Origin: JAWKSY01 sp041402125
GTDB lineage: Bacteria > Planctomycetota > GCA-002687715 > DRQF01
Direction of reading: 5' to 3'
Length of the DNA: 64,000 bases
Assembly (NCBI GenBank): GCA_041402125.1
Contig: JAWKSY010000001.1
Span: 62,001 to 126,000 of the forward strand
The stretch's first letter is position 1. The number at the start of each line of letters is the position of its first letter. A model generated the notes under the pieces. The model had not been told where the DNA came from and did no database searches. It saw only the letters and a program-made list of their open reading frames with translations. Below, in pieces: positions 17,795 to 26,276 of the stretch. The position numbers were made by a program, and so were the translations under genes.

Positions 17795-19320
17795 TCAGAC
17801 CAGGGAGACGGAGTCGATCGTGACGGGAGCGCCGGGATCGCCCGCGACGGGATCCAGCCGCAGGCGCACGAGGAAGCGTCCGGTCTCGCGAACGACCTCG
17901 GGGAAGGGCACGACGACCTCGATGGACTCCCCGGGCGCGAAGTGGAACATCCCCCCGGCCGAGAGCTCCTGCTCGAAGAGGTAGCGTCCCTCCAGCAGGT
18001 AGAAGAGCTCGCACCAGGCCTGCTCGCGCCCGCCGCCGATGCTCATCTTCACCCGCACCCCCTCGAGCCCGTCCATCCGGAGCCCGAGGTAGGGCGAGAC
18101 GAGCCGCGGATCGGCGTCCTCGGCGACGAGGACGCCGTCGGCGCCGGGGGTCAGGCCCTGGACCGACCAGCCCGAGTCGTCCGCCGCGATCTCGGCCCCG
18201 CTCCAGGCCCTCGCGCCGGAGGGAACGAGCGCGAAGCGCTCGTCGAGGGCCGCCGCGGCCCGGACGCGAGATTCGGGAAGACCGAGCCGGCCCGCGACGC
18301 GCGGGACGTTGTCGGGCCCGGGCTCGAAGTGGACCGGGTCGGGGAGGCGGCCGTCGTCGGGCGCGCGGAAGCCGTCCGTCGGACAGCTCAGGGCGCCGGG
18401 CGCGGGCGCGGACGTCCGCCGCAGAGCGGGCAGGCGATCCGCTCGAGGATCGCGCCCCGCGCGACCTCGAGACGGCTCTCGGGCGTGGAGACGTTCCGGG
18501 CGATCGCGGCCGCGATCGCGGGGTCGTGGAGCGAGGGCCGCCCCTCGGGGATCGACTCCTCGCCCACCGCGACGACGACGATCGTGCCGCCCTCGACGCT
18601 CGGCGGGCGGCCGTCGAGGAGGCGAGCGAGGGCGGCCTCGTCGAAGACCTCGTCGGCGATCTCGGGACCGTCCACGGGAAAACGCTGCGCCCAGCGCACG
18701 CGCGGACGCCCGCCGAAGAGCACCGGGAGATCGCTGGGCGCGTAGATGTTGCGCTCCATGTGGTTCTCGAGGCGGCGCGCGCCGAGGATGTGGTCGCGCA
18801 GCGCCTCGTCCTCGCGCCACTCCTCGGTGGAGAAGACGACGAAGCGGCGCGCGACGCGCTGGAGCTCGAGGAGCGTGCCGACGGGATCGGCGACGTGCTC
18901 GATGACCTCGGCGATCGTGACCACGTCGAAGGCGTCGTCCGGGAAGGGCAAGGCGCCGGCGTTCGCGGGGACGGCGGGGAGGCCGAAGAGCTCGGCCGCC
19001 CGCAGGCAGGCCTCGCGCGAGAGATCGCTGGCCCAGGCATCGAGGCCGAGCGCCGTCCGGGCGAGGTGGGGGAAGTAGCCCTCGGCCGCTCCCACGTCGA
19101 GGAGACTCCCCTCGACGCCGAGCCACTTCACCGTCGCCAGGAGGTCGTGCAGGCGGATTGCCCGCCGGCAGTGGTGGCCCTCGGTGTGCCCGCGGCCGAG
19201 GCCGTAGACCGGTTCGTGCGCCTTGAAGCAGCCGGCCTCGTCGCGCTCGCGGAAGCGCATCTCGAGCCAGGCCCGCACGATCTCGAAGTAGCGGCGGTCG
19301 AAGTCTCGACGGTCGTCCAT
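17795..19320 (-). CDS. SAM-dependent methyltransferase with zinc ribbon and beta-sandwich tail, apparent frameshift
   Basis: ATG 19320 (GGGGAGG upstream) begins a class I methyltransferase. The SAM-binding motif I is LLDVGAAEGYFPHLA, followed by FDVVTIAEVIEHVADPVG; a member acting on a small molecule, sugar or lipid would fit. The first frame ends at 18388, just after CPLCGG. The next frame continues as GALSCPTDGFRAPDD, which completes a typical CPxCGG...CP zinc ribbon, and then a domain of about 200 residues rich in beta strands (MFHFAPGESIEVVVPFPEVV) to the stop at 17795. The 1526-bp span is one base short, so a missing base near 18400 is the simplest explanation. Otherwise the methyltransferase would end at 18388 and the rest would lack a start codon. 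Confidence 0.7.
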
Positions 19321-19345
19321 GGTCCCCTCCCCGGCGGCCGACATC

Positions 19346-21019
19346 CTACCGCGGCGATGTCGGCGCGCCAGCGGCGGACGCACGGCGCTCGCGCTCGAGG
19401 ATCCGCGGATCCTCGCGCCACCAGAAGCCCGCCGACTCGACGAAGACGATGCGATCGCGGTAACGCGCGTACCAGACGTCCCACTTCCCGTCGGCAGGCG
19501 CGATCTCGGGGAGGACGTAGCGGGCGAGGCACCGCCGGGCCCGCGCCGCGTCCTCGCCCTCGCCGCCGGCGAGCGCCATCCAGCGCTCGAGACTCGCACG
19601 CGCCCCGTTGGGGGTGCCGAGCGCCATGGCGTCCTCGTCGACCTCGTAGATCGTCTTGTATCGCTCACCCGCGTGCTCGGGTCCCTTGCCGCTGAAGACG
19701 TAGGGCAGGTGCTTCGCCATCCAGGCGTCGAGGCCCTCCCAGGTCGGCACCCAGGTCTCGCGCCACTTCGGGGTGAGGCTGCCGGGGATGTGTTCCTCGA
19801 GTCCGCGGCGGTAGCCGGTCTCGCGCCCGAGCCAGGTGAAGGTGCGGAGCGACTCGCGCGTCTTGCAGACGAAGGGCACCGTCTCCTCGCCGCGGAATCC
19901 GATCATGTAGTGCAGGACGTTGCAGAGGGTGTCCTTCGCCCCGGCCGTCATCCGCGCCGGATCGATGGCGTAGCCCCAGTAGAAGTAGCGGCCCTGGCGG
20001 GCGAGCGAGAGCGAGCCGAGCACCTTCGCGGAGTGCCCCTCCGCGAGGTTCTCGAAGCCGGGGACGTCGGTGAAGAAGCCCTCGTGCGCGACGAGCGTGG
20101 GATTCGGCACCTCCGGCTTTCCGGTCTCGAAGGCGGCGAGGCGCAGCGTCTCGCCGACGCCTCGCGGGTGGAGCGGCGAGGTGAATCCCTCGTGCTCCTT
20201 CTGTCGCGGCAGCTCGGTCCATTCGAAGGTCGCGGGGAAGGGGCGGCGGAAGATCGCGTGGTCGAGGGCCAACCCGTGGCCCAGATGGTCCATGCAGATT
20301 CAGATGTAGCCCGAGGTCATCGCGAGGCCGTGCGCCTCGATCAGCTCGGTCCCGAGGAATCCGACGGCCACGATCGGCGTCGCCGTCCGCGGCAGCGCCT
20401 TCGCGGTCGCGATCTTCGTCTTGAGCTGCCCGAAGAGGCGCGAGTCGGCGAGGACCACGTCGTGCGCCTCGCAGGCGGCGGGCGTGACGTCCCCGTAGGT
20501 GGTGAGATCGCAGACGAAGCCGCGCGAGCGGAGGAAGTCGGCCATCCCCTTCTCGCGCGCCTCGATCGCGCCGACGACGAGCAGCACGCGGCGGGGAGCG
20601 AGGTCGCCGCGCAGGGTGACGCTCATCGGCGGGAGGCAGGCGAGCGGATCACAGGCCATGAAGGCGAAGCTCGCCTCGAGCCGCGTCCCCTTCCCCACCC
20701 GCTCGAGCGGCACGGAGATCGAGAAGCTCCCCGTGAGCGTCCCGTCCGCCGAGGTCGGCAGGATGATCGGTCCCTTCGCGCGGTAGTCCGATTCCTCGCG
20801 CAGCGTGATCGAGACCGGCACGCCGCCGCCCACGTCGCGCGCGTAGAGGTGCCAGTCGGGATTCACGACGAGATCGAGCCGGAGACTCTCCGGCGTGCCG
20901 ACCGCCGCGAGCGAGAGCGGCGCGTTCCCGGGCAGATCGACGACCTCGACGGGATTCTGGGCGGACAACGCGCCGACGAGGAGGAGCAGGAGCGCCGGGA
21001 TCCGGAGGTGGGACATCAT
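19346..21019 (-). CDS. nDsbD-like plus ThuA-like secreted protein with in-frame TGA (possible selenoprotein)
   Basis: ATG 21019 has GGAG upstream and a signal peptide (IPALLLLLVGALSAQ). Residues about 25-135 look like the N-terminal domain of DsbD, including the C-x4-C pair Cys123 and Cys128 (ACDPLACLPP). The rest resembles a ThuA/amidotransferase-like domain (VAVGFLGTELIEAHGL, GRYFYWGYAIDPARMT). A TGA at 20300-20302 (codon 240) interrupts it, but the same frame continues with protein-like sequence for 318 more codons. The junction reads SGYI-TGA-ICMDHLG, which would be a U-x-C motif if TGA encodes selenocysteine. A hairpin starts 18 bases downstream. Alternatives are a nonsense mutation or a base error. 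If TGA is a true stop, the second part is a separate fragment starting near 20293. Confidence 0.6.
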
Positions 21020-21122
21020 CGAGAGACTCCGGGAATCGGGGAGGGGGCGACGGTCCCGATTCTCGAAGCCGCTCCCGCGGGTGTCAACGCCGGACGGTCG
21101 ACGACGAGACCCCGGAACGCGA

Positions 21123-21162
21123 GGACGGCGCGGCCGGGGCCTCCGCCCCCGCCGCGCCGTCC
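21123..21162 (-). terminator. Strong GC hairpin downstream of the metallopeptidase gene
   Basis: GGACGGCGCGGC (21123-21134) pairs perfectly with GCCGCGCCGTCC (21151-21162), and the loop has an inner GGGGC/GCCCC pair. It lies 24 bases past the stop of the gene ending at 21187. There is no clear T-run, so termination is only likely, not certain. Confidence 0.5.
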
Positions 21163-21186
21163 CGCGATCCGCCCGTTTTCCGGGGA

Positions 21187-21912
21187 TCAGTCGCGCGAGC
21201 GACCGCCGATCAGGCCCAGGCGCCAGGCGTAGTAGAGCAACCACATCAGCGAGGTCACGGCCGCGGCGACGTAGGTCGCGGCGGCGGCGCGCAGCACGCG
21301 GCGGGCGCCGACGAGCTCCTCGCCGTCGAGGATGTGACCGTCGCGGAGCGCGATGAGCGCGCGGCGACTGGCGTCGAACTCGACCGGCAGGGTGATGAGC
21401 GAGAAGAGCGTCGTCATCGCGAAGAGGCCGACGCCGGCGATGGCCACGGTGTGTCCGAAGGCGCCGGCGCCCTTCATGAAGGCCATCAGGAGCATGCCCC
21501 CCATGAGCAGGATCATGGAGAAGCGCGAGCTGAAGTTGACCACCGGCACCATGCTCGAGCGGAAGTTCAGCCAGGCGTAGTTCTGCGCGTGCTGGATCGC
21601 GTGGCCGACCTCGTGGGCGGCGACGCCGAGCGCGGCCACGCTCCGCCCGTGGAAGTTCTGCTCCGACAGCCGGAGCGTCTTCGAGGTCGGGTCGTAGTGG
21701 TCGCTGAGCTCACCCGGGGTGGGCTCGATCGACACGTCGTGGATGTGGTGGAAGCGCAGGATGGCGTCGGCCACCTGGGCGCCGGACATCCCGTTGCGCG
21801 CCCCCACCTGGCTGTAACGGGCGAAGGAGCCCTTCACCCACATGGCGGCCAGACCGGAGATGGCGCCGCCGACCACCATGATCAGGATGGAGAACGGATC
21901 GAAGTAGAACAT
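21187..21912 (-). CDS. YugP-family zinc membrane metallopeptidase
   Basis: A 241-residue protein of the Zn_peptidase_2 (YugP) family, which has a zinc protease motif in membrane proteins of poorly known function. The motif here is AAHEVGHAIQHA, with two zinc-binding histidines and the catalytic glutamate. The further conserved patch LPVEFDASRRALIAL follows between transmembrane helices. At least four transmembrane segments are visible, including the N-terminal SILIMVVGGAISGLAAMWV. Length and layout match the family. It stands alone, with a hairpin after its stop. Confidence 0.88.
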   Translation of the reverse strand: MFYFDPFSILIMVVGGAISGLAAMWVKGSFARYSQVGARNGMSGAQVADAILRFHHIHDVSIEPTPGELSDHYDPTSKTLRLSEQNFHGRSVAALGVAAHEVGHAIQHAQNYAWLNFRSSMVPVVNFSSRFSMILLMGGMLLMAFMKGAGAFGHTVAIAGVGLFAMTTLFSLITLPVEFDASRRALIALRDGHILDGEELVGARRVLRAAAATYVAAAVTSLMWLLYYAWRLGLIGGRSRD

Positions 21913-22095
21913 CGGACCTCCCCTCTCGAACCGGAACCCCCTCGATGCCGCGACCGGGCGGCGAGGGGCCGTCCGGTCGCTGGGGGCGCGGCGGGCGAGA
22001 GCCCCGCCGCCGGTGATTCATACGACCCGGGAGGCCGAAGATTCAAAGACGGCGATCGGATTCCGGCCCCGGGAGGGCCGGGCCCCGACCGGCGA

Positions 22096-23796
22096 TCAGA
22101 AGAGGCCCTGGATGTCGCCGTTCTCGTCGATGTCGATCGAGCGGAGGGCGGGGTTCGAGCCCAGGCCCGGCATGAGCATCATCTCGCCCGCCAGCGGGTA
22201 GACGAAGCCGGCGCCGGCCGAGAGCCGGACGTCGCGGATCGGGAACTCGTAGCCGCTCGGCGCGCCCTTCAGGGTCGGGTCGTGCGAGATCGAGAGGTGG
22301 GTCTTCGCCATGCAGATCGGGAGCTTGCCGTAGCCCCAGCTCTCGATGCGGGCGATGCTCTCCTTCGCCTCGGGCGCGAGGGCGACGCCGGAAGCGCCGT
22401 AGACCTTCGTCGCGAGGATGTTGATCTTCTCCTCGATCGAGGCCTCGTCGGGGTAGAGGAACTCGACCCGGCTCCCCTTCTCCGCCGCGGCGACGACCGC
22501 CTCGGCGAGGGCCGCGCCGCCGGCGCCGCCCTTCCCGTGGACCTCGCTGACCGCGGCCGCCTCGGCCCCGAACTCGAGCGCCTTCTTCAGGAGGAAGTCG
22601 ACCTCCTCCTGGTGGTCGGTCCCGAAGCGGTTCACCGCGACGACCGGCGGGATGCCGTGCATGCGGACGATCTCGATGTGCCGCTTGAGATTGGCGAGGC
22701 CCGCCTCCATCGCGCCCAGGTCCTTCTCGAGGAGCGCCGGGTCGAGCGGCTTGCCGGCCACGATCTTGAAGCGCGGGTCGTGCGCCTTCATCGCGCGCAC
22801 GGTGACGACGACGACGGTCGCGTCGGGACGCAGCTCGGTGCCGCGGCACTTCACGTTGATGAGCTTCTCGAAGCCCATGTCGGCGCCGAAGCCGGACTCG
22901 GTGACGGTGTACTCGGCGAGGCGGAGGGCGATGCGGTCCTGCAGGACCGAGCTGTTGCCGTAGGCGATGTTCGCGAAGGGGCCGCAGTGGATGAAGGCGG
23001 CCGTGCCCTCGGTCGTCTGCATGACGGTCGGATTGATCGCCTCCTTCATGATCGCCGCCATGGCGCCGGCGCACTCGAGGGTGTCGGCGGTGACGGGGCG
23101 ACCCTGCGAATCCTCGCCCACGACGATCTCGCCGAGGCGACGGCGGAGGTCGCGCAGGTCGAGGCTGCGGCCGAGCGCGGCCATGACCTCGCTCGCGGGC
23201 GTGATGTCGACGCCGGTGCGCCGCGGGACGCCGTTCTTCTTGCCGCCGAGGCCGATCTCGATGTCGCGGAGCGCGCGGTCGTTGATGTCGACGACGCGGC
23301 GGAAGGTGACCTTGTCCGGGACGAGGTCGAACATGTTGTCCTTGAGCAGGATGCTGGTGTCGACCCAGGCCGCGAGGAGGTTGTTCGCGGCGGTGACGGC
23401 GTGCATGTCGCCGGTGAGATGGAGGTTGAAGTCCTCCATCGGGACGACCTGGGAGTGGCCGCCGCCGGCCGCGCCGCCCTTCACGCCGAAGACCGGCCCC
23501 ATCGAGGGCTGCCGGATGTTCGTGATGACCGACTTGCCGATGTGGTTCAGGCCGAGGCTCACGCCGATCGTGGTGACGGTCTTGCCCTCGCCGAGCGGCG
23601 TCGGGGTGACGGCGGTCACCGAGATGAGCTTGCCGAGGGGGCGATCGCCGATGCGCTTCATGATCGCCCGCTGGTCGACCTTGGCCTTCCAGGGTCCGTA
23701 GAGCGCGAGCTCGTCCTCGCGGATCCCGACGCGGCCGGCGACGTCGGCGATGGGTTCGAGCTTGTGGGCGCGCGCGATTTCGAGATCGCTCTTCAT
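22096..23796 (-). CDS. fhs: Formate--tetrahydrofolate ligase
   Basis: A 566-residue cytoplasmic enzyme that makes 10-formyltetrahydrofolate from formate, ATP and THF, feeding one-carbon metabolism. ATG 23796 is preceded by GAGGAG. Family motifs are TPTPLGEGKTVTTIG (the ATP-binding P-loop), MGPVFGVKGGAAGGGHSQV, GDMHAVTAANNLLAAW, ESGFGADMGFEK and GEMMLMPGLG. Length matches known Fhs proteins. The frame is open upstream into the next gene's antisense, which I do not consider coding. It has a long leader of about 140 bases with a plausible promoter. Confidence 0.96.
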   Translation of the reverse strand: MKSDLEIARAHKLEPIADVAGRVGIREDELALYGPWKAKVDQRAIMKRIGDRPLGKLISVTAVTPTPLGEGKTVTTIGVSLGLNHIGKSVITNIRQPSMGPVFGVKGGAAGGGHSQVVPMEDFNLHLTGDMHAVTAANNLLAAWVDTSILLKDNMFDLVPDKVTFRRVVDINDRALRDIEIGLGGKKNGVPRRTGVDITPASEVMAALGRSLDLRDLRRRLGEIVVGEDSQGRPVTADTLECAGAMAAIMKEAINPTVMQTTEGTAAFIHCGPFANIAYGNSSVLQDRIALRLAEYTVTESGFGADMGFEKLINVKCRGTELRPDATVVVVTVRAMKAHDPRFKIVAGKPLDPALLEKDLGAMEAGLANLKRHIEIVRMHGIPPVVAVNRFGTDHQEEVDFLLKKALEFGAEAAAVSEVHGKGGAGGAALAEAVVAAAEKGSRVEFLYPDEASIEEKINILATKVYGASGVALAPEAKESIARIESWGYGKLPICMAKTHLSISHDPTLKGAPSGYEFPIRDVRLSAGAGFVYPLAGEMMLMPGLGSNPALRSIDIDENGDIQGLF

Positions 23797-23938
23797 GACG
23801 GAAGCTCCTCGGGAGGGGGACCCGGTCGGGTCCCGGGGGTGTTTCGCGGGTCCGGGGCGGCCGTGCGGCGGGGGTTCGACCCGTGCTCGGCGCCGGCGGC
23901 GGGCGCGGCCCGCGGGGGCACCGCCGGCCGGGGCGCGA

Positions 23939-23966
23939 ATCTTACCAGGGTCGGATTTCGCGGCAA
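23939..23966 (-). promoter_or_regulatory. Candidate promoter of fhs
   Basis: On the minus strand, TTGCCG (23966-23961) and an extended -10 TGG-TAAGAT (hexamer 23944-23939) are 16 bases apart. This would start transcription about 135 bases before the fhs start codon. Both boxes match the consensus at four of six positions, and the TG of the extended -10 adds support. Confidence 0.35.
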
Positions 23967-24009
23967 GTTCGGCCGATATAGGCTGCGGAGGGACAGGGAG
24001 ATCGGTGCG

Positions 24010-25992
24010 TTGAAGAGCTTCTGGACTCACCTCGCCGCCGCCGCGGCCGCGACGCTCGTCGTCCACCGCGGAAGCTGGGACGAGCTCGTGAGCGGCGCCG
24101 ATCGCGCCCGCGCGGCCGGATTCCGCCCCGCGTGGCCGGAGGGCGGCTTCGCCCGCGCGCCCGAGATGGACGTCTCGCGACTCCTCTACGGTCTCGAGTC
24201 CGCCCTCTTCGGCGGGCGCCACGCGCTCTGGATGGTCTTCGGGATGGTCCTGCTCGCGCTCGTCGGTGCGAGCTGGGGCTACGCGGTCCGCCGGCTGAGC
24301 CACGACGTCAAACCCGGAGACCGGAGCCTCCCGCTCTCGGCCGGCCTCGCCACCTCGATCCTCGTCCCCGCGTCCGCGATCCAGTCGGACGCCGTCACCC
24401 AGCTCCCGGGGCACGCCGGGCTCCTCGGACTCCTCGCCTTCGCGCTGGCGACGGCGGCCGCGGCTCGACGCCCGACCTTCCTGCGACTCGTCGTCGTCCC
24501 GGCCCTGGGGGGGCTCCTCTTCCGCGAGACGGTTGGACTCGGCTTCTACGTGCTCCCCCTGGTCGTCTGCCTGGCCCGACCGGCCGCGGCGCTGGCCTTC
24601 ATGGATCGGCGCGGCGCGCTCGGTCTCGGGGTCCTGATCCTGTTGATTCCCGCCGTCGTCGACATCGTCCTCGGCCACCCGAGCGGGGCCCGCGACGTGG
24701 GCGATGCGTCCGGAGGCTTCGGCGGACGCTGGCTCGCCTCCGCCCTCTGGCTGCTCGTCCCCGCCGCCCGTCCCGAGGGCTTCGCCACCCCCGGCTTTCC
24801 GGTCTGGGCCGCGAGCTTCCTCGGCCCGATCGCGGCGCTTGCGATCTGGGGTCACCTCGGCGCCCGGCCCGGCGCCCGGCGCGTCGTCATCGCCGTCGCG
24901 ACCCTCGCGGCCTGGGGTCTCTCGGTCGCCGCGATCGCGCCCGCTCCGACCGCCACCGGCGGCGACGTCCGCATCCTCGGGCTCGCGGCCCTGGGTCTCG
25001 CCGCCTTCCTCGGCCTCGCCGTCGACGCCGCGGCGCGGCGGGGGCCGGCCGAGATCGTCGTCCTCGCGCTGCTCGCCTTCCTGGTCTACTCCGGGGGCAA
25101 CGCCGCATCCGACCTCCGGGCCCGACGGGCGGCCGAGTGCTTCCCGCCGGAGTGGCAGGCGGTCCGTCCCGAGATCGACCGCGCGATCGCGAACGGCGCG
25201 CGGAACCTCGCGATCCACGGCCTCGCCGCCGACGCGGGCCGCGTCGACTGGGCGAGCGGCCTGGCGGGCGCGGAGCTCCCCCCCTTCGGCCCCGGCCGCG
25301 CCCGCATCCGGGCCTGGGCCGAGGACGAGCTGGGCGCGATCGATCCGGCCCTCCTCGTGCCCGGCGATCCGCCTCTCTCGGTCCTGGAGTGGTGGCCCCG
25401 GAGCCTCGCGGTGGCGGCCCGCCGTCCCCAGGGCTGGGGACTCGCGGCCGTCTTCCGTTCGCCGGGCGGCGATCCGGCGGCGTCGCCGATCCGACTCGTG
25501 GCCCCCGAGAACGAGGCGCGGATCACGTTGCGTCGCCCGGAGACCATCGAGGAAGATATGACTTTCGTCTTCGAGACGATCCCGGGCTACGAACTGCCGC
25601 CTCAGTCCGCCTTCGCCTTCTACAGCTTGTACTCCGGCGGTCTCAACCCGAGGGGCCGCGGCGAGATCCGCGCCCGCCCCATCGTCGCGAGCTCGCTCGT
25701 CGCGGAGCGGCTGCCCTCCGGGGCGATGCGCTACCGCTGGCGGCCCAGCATCCGCCCCGAGGAGGGCCACGACGGCGTGCGCTTCGAGGATCCGGACCTC
25801 GGTGTCGCGAACCGGCCCTTCCTGTGGACGATCGGCGTCGTCCGCCTGGGCGGCGAGGCGTCCCCGGAGATCCCGAGCGGCCACTCGGGGCACCTCCACG
25901 ATCGGGCCGCGATTGGCGTCCACGCGCCGGTCGAGCTCGCCCAGACCCGCCGGATCCGATTCTCGTCGCTCGAGTCTTCAAGCGACGGTTGA
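24010..25992 (+). CDS. Polytopic membrane protein with C-terminal extracytoplasmic domain, unknown function
   Basis: About 660 residues. The best start is TTG 24010, because AGGGAG lies 9 bases upstream and the region before it is GC-rich and not protein-like. Roughly the first 370 residues hold around ten transmembrane helices (for example LWMVFGMVLLALVGASWGYA, LGLGVLILLIPAVVDIVLG, ILGLAALGLAAFLGLAV). The last 280 residues are soluble, with a section DPLSVLEWWPRS-like in composition and strands such as ITLRRPETIEEDMTFVFE. An Arg-rich loop between helices hints at a GT-C-like or polymerase fold, but I see no diagnostic motif. A strong terminator follows at 26131. Confidence 0.6.
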   Translation: MKSFWTHLAAAAAATLVVHRGSWDELVSGADRARAAGFRPAWPEGGFARAPEMDVSRLLYGLESALFGGRHALWMVFGMVLLALVGASWGYAVRRLSHDVKPGDRSLPLSAGLATSILVPASAIQSDAVTQLPGHAGLLGLLAFALATAAAARRPTFLRLVVVPALGGLLFRETVGLGFYVLPLVVCLARPAAALAFMDRRGALGLGVLILLIPAVVDIVLGHPSGARDVGDASGGFGGRWLASALWLLVPAARPEGFATPGFPVWAASFLGPIAALAIWGHLGARPGARRVVIAVATLAAWGLSVAAIAPAPTATGGDVRILGLAALGLAAFLGLAVDAAARRGPAEIVVLALLAFLVYSGGNAASDLRARRAAECFPPEWQAVRPEIDRAIANGARNLAIHGLAADAGRVDWASGLAGAELPPFGPGRARIRAWAEDELGAIDPALLVPGDPPLSVLEWWPRSLAVAARRPQGWGLAAVFRSPGGDPAASPIRLVAPENEARITLRRPETIEEDMTFVFETIPGYELPPQSAFAFYSLYSGGLNPRGRGEIRARPIVASSLVAERLPSGAMRYRWRPSIRPEEGHDGVRFEDPDLGVANRPFLWTIGVVRLGGEASPEIPSGHSGHLHDRAAIGVHAPVELAQTRRIRFSSLESSSDG

Positions 25993-26130
25993 CCCGAACT
26001 CGAGCCGAGGGGTATACTCCCCTCGGTCGAACCGGATCCCTCACCCGGGCTCGATCGCGACATCGCGCGACCGTTCTTCCCGGTCGGCTGTCGAAACCAC
26101 AGCGAAACCGAACCTCACAAGTGGTTTGCC

Positions 26131-26168
26131 ACCGGCATCGGCCCCTTCACCGATGCCGGTCTTTTTTT
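26131..26168 (+). terminator. Rho-independent terminator
   Basis: ACCGGCATCGG (26131-26141) and CCGATGCCGGT (26150-26160) form a perfect 11-bp stem with an 8-base loop, followed by C and seven Ts (26162-26168). It sits 138 bases after the membrane-protein stop and before the kinase gene, on the plus strand. Confidence 0.85.
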
Positions 26169-26276
26169 GTCCCCACTCTCCATCATCTCCGCCCGCGTCC
26201 GCGCATCGTCGAACGCGTTCGCACTCTCGTCGCCTCGCGGGCATGATGTTCCCCTCCTGGCGCGGAGATCGACATC

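Noticed and set aside
20300..20302. Treating the TGA as an ordinary frameshift like the others.
   Set aside because: The frame is the same on both sides, so no indel is needed; only recoding, a substitution error or a nonsense mutation can explain it.
21334..24009. Upstream extension of the membrane-protein frame across the metallopeptidase and fhs genes.
   Set aside because: It is antisense to two well-supported genes, and a TTG with a ribosome site at 24010 begins the membrane-protein-like sequence.
22096..25923. Extension of the fhs frame upstream to a 1275-residue protein.
   Set aside because: The part beyond 23796 is the complement of the membrane-protein gene and has no domain; ATG 23796 has a strong ribosome site.
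26090..26127. Hairpin AACCAC...GTGGTT before the terminator as a riboswitch.
   Set aside because: The loop is long, the stem short, and no known riboswitch core is visible.
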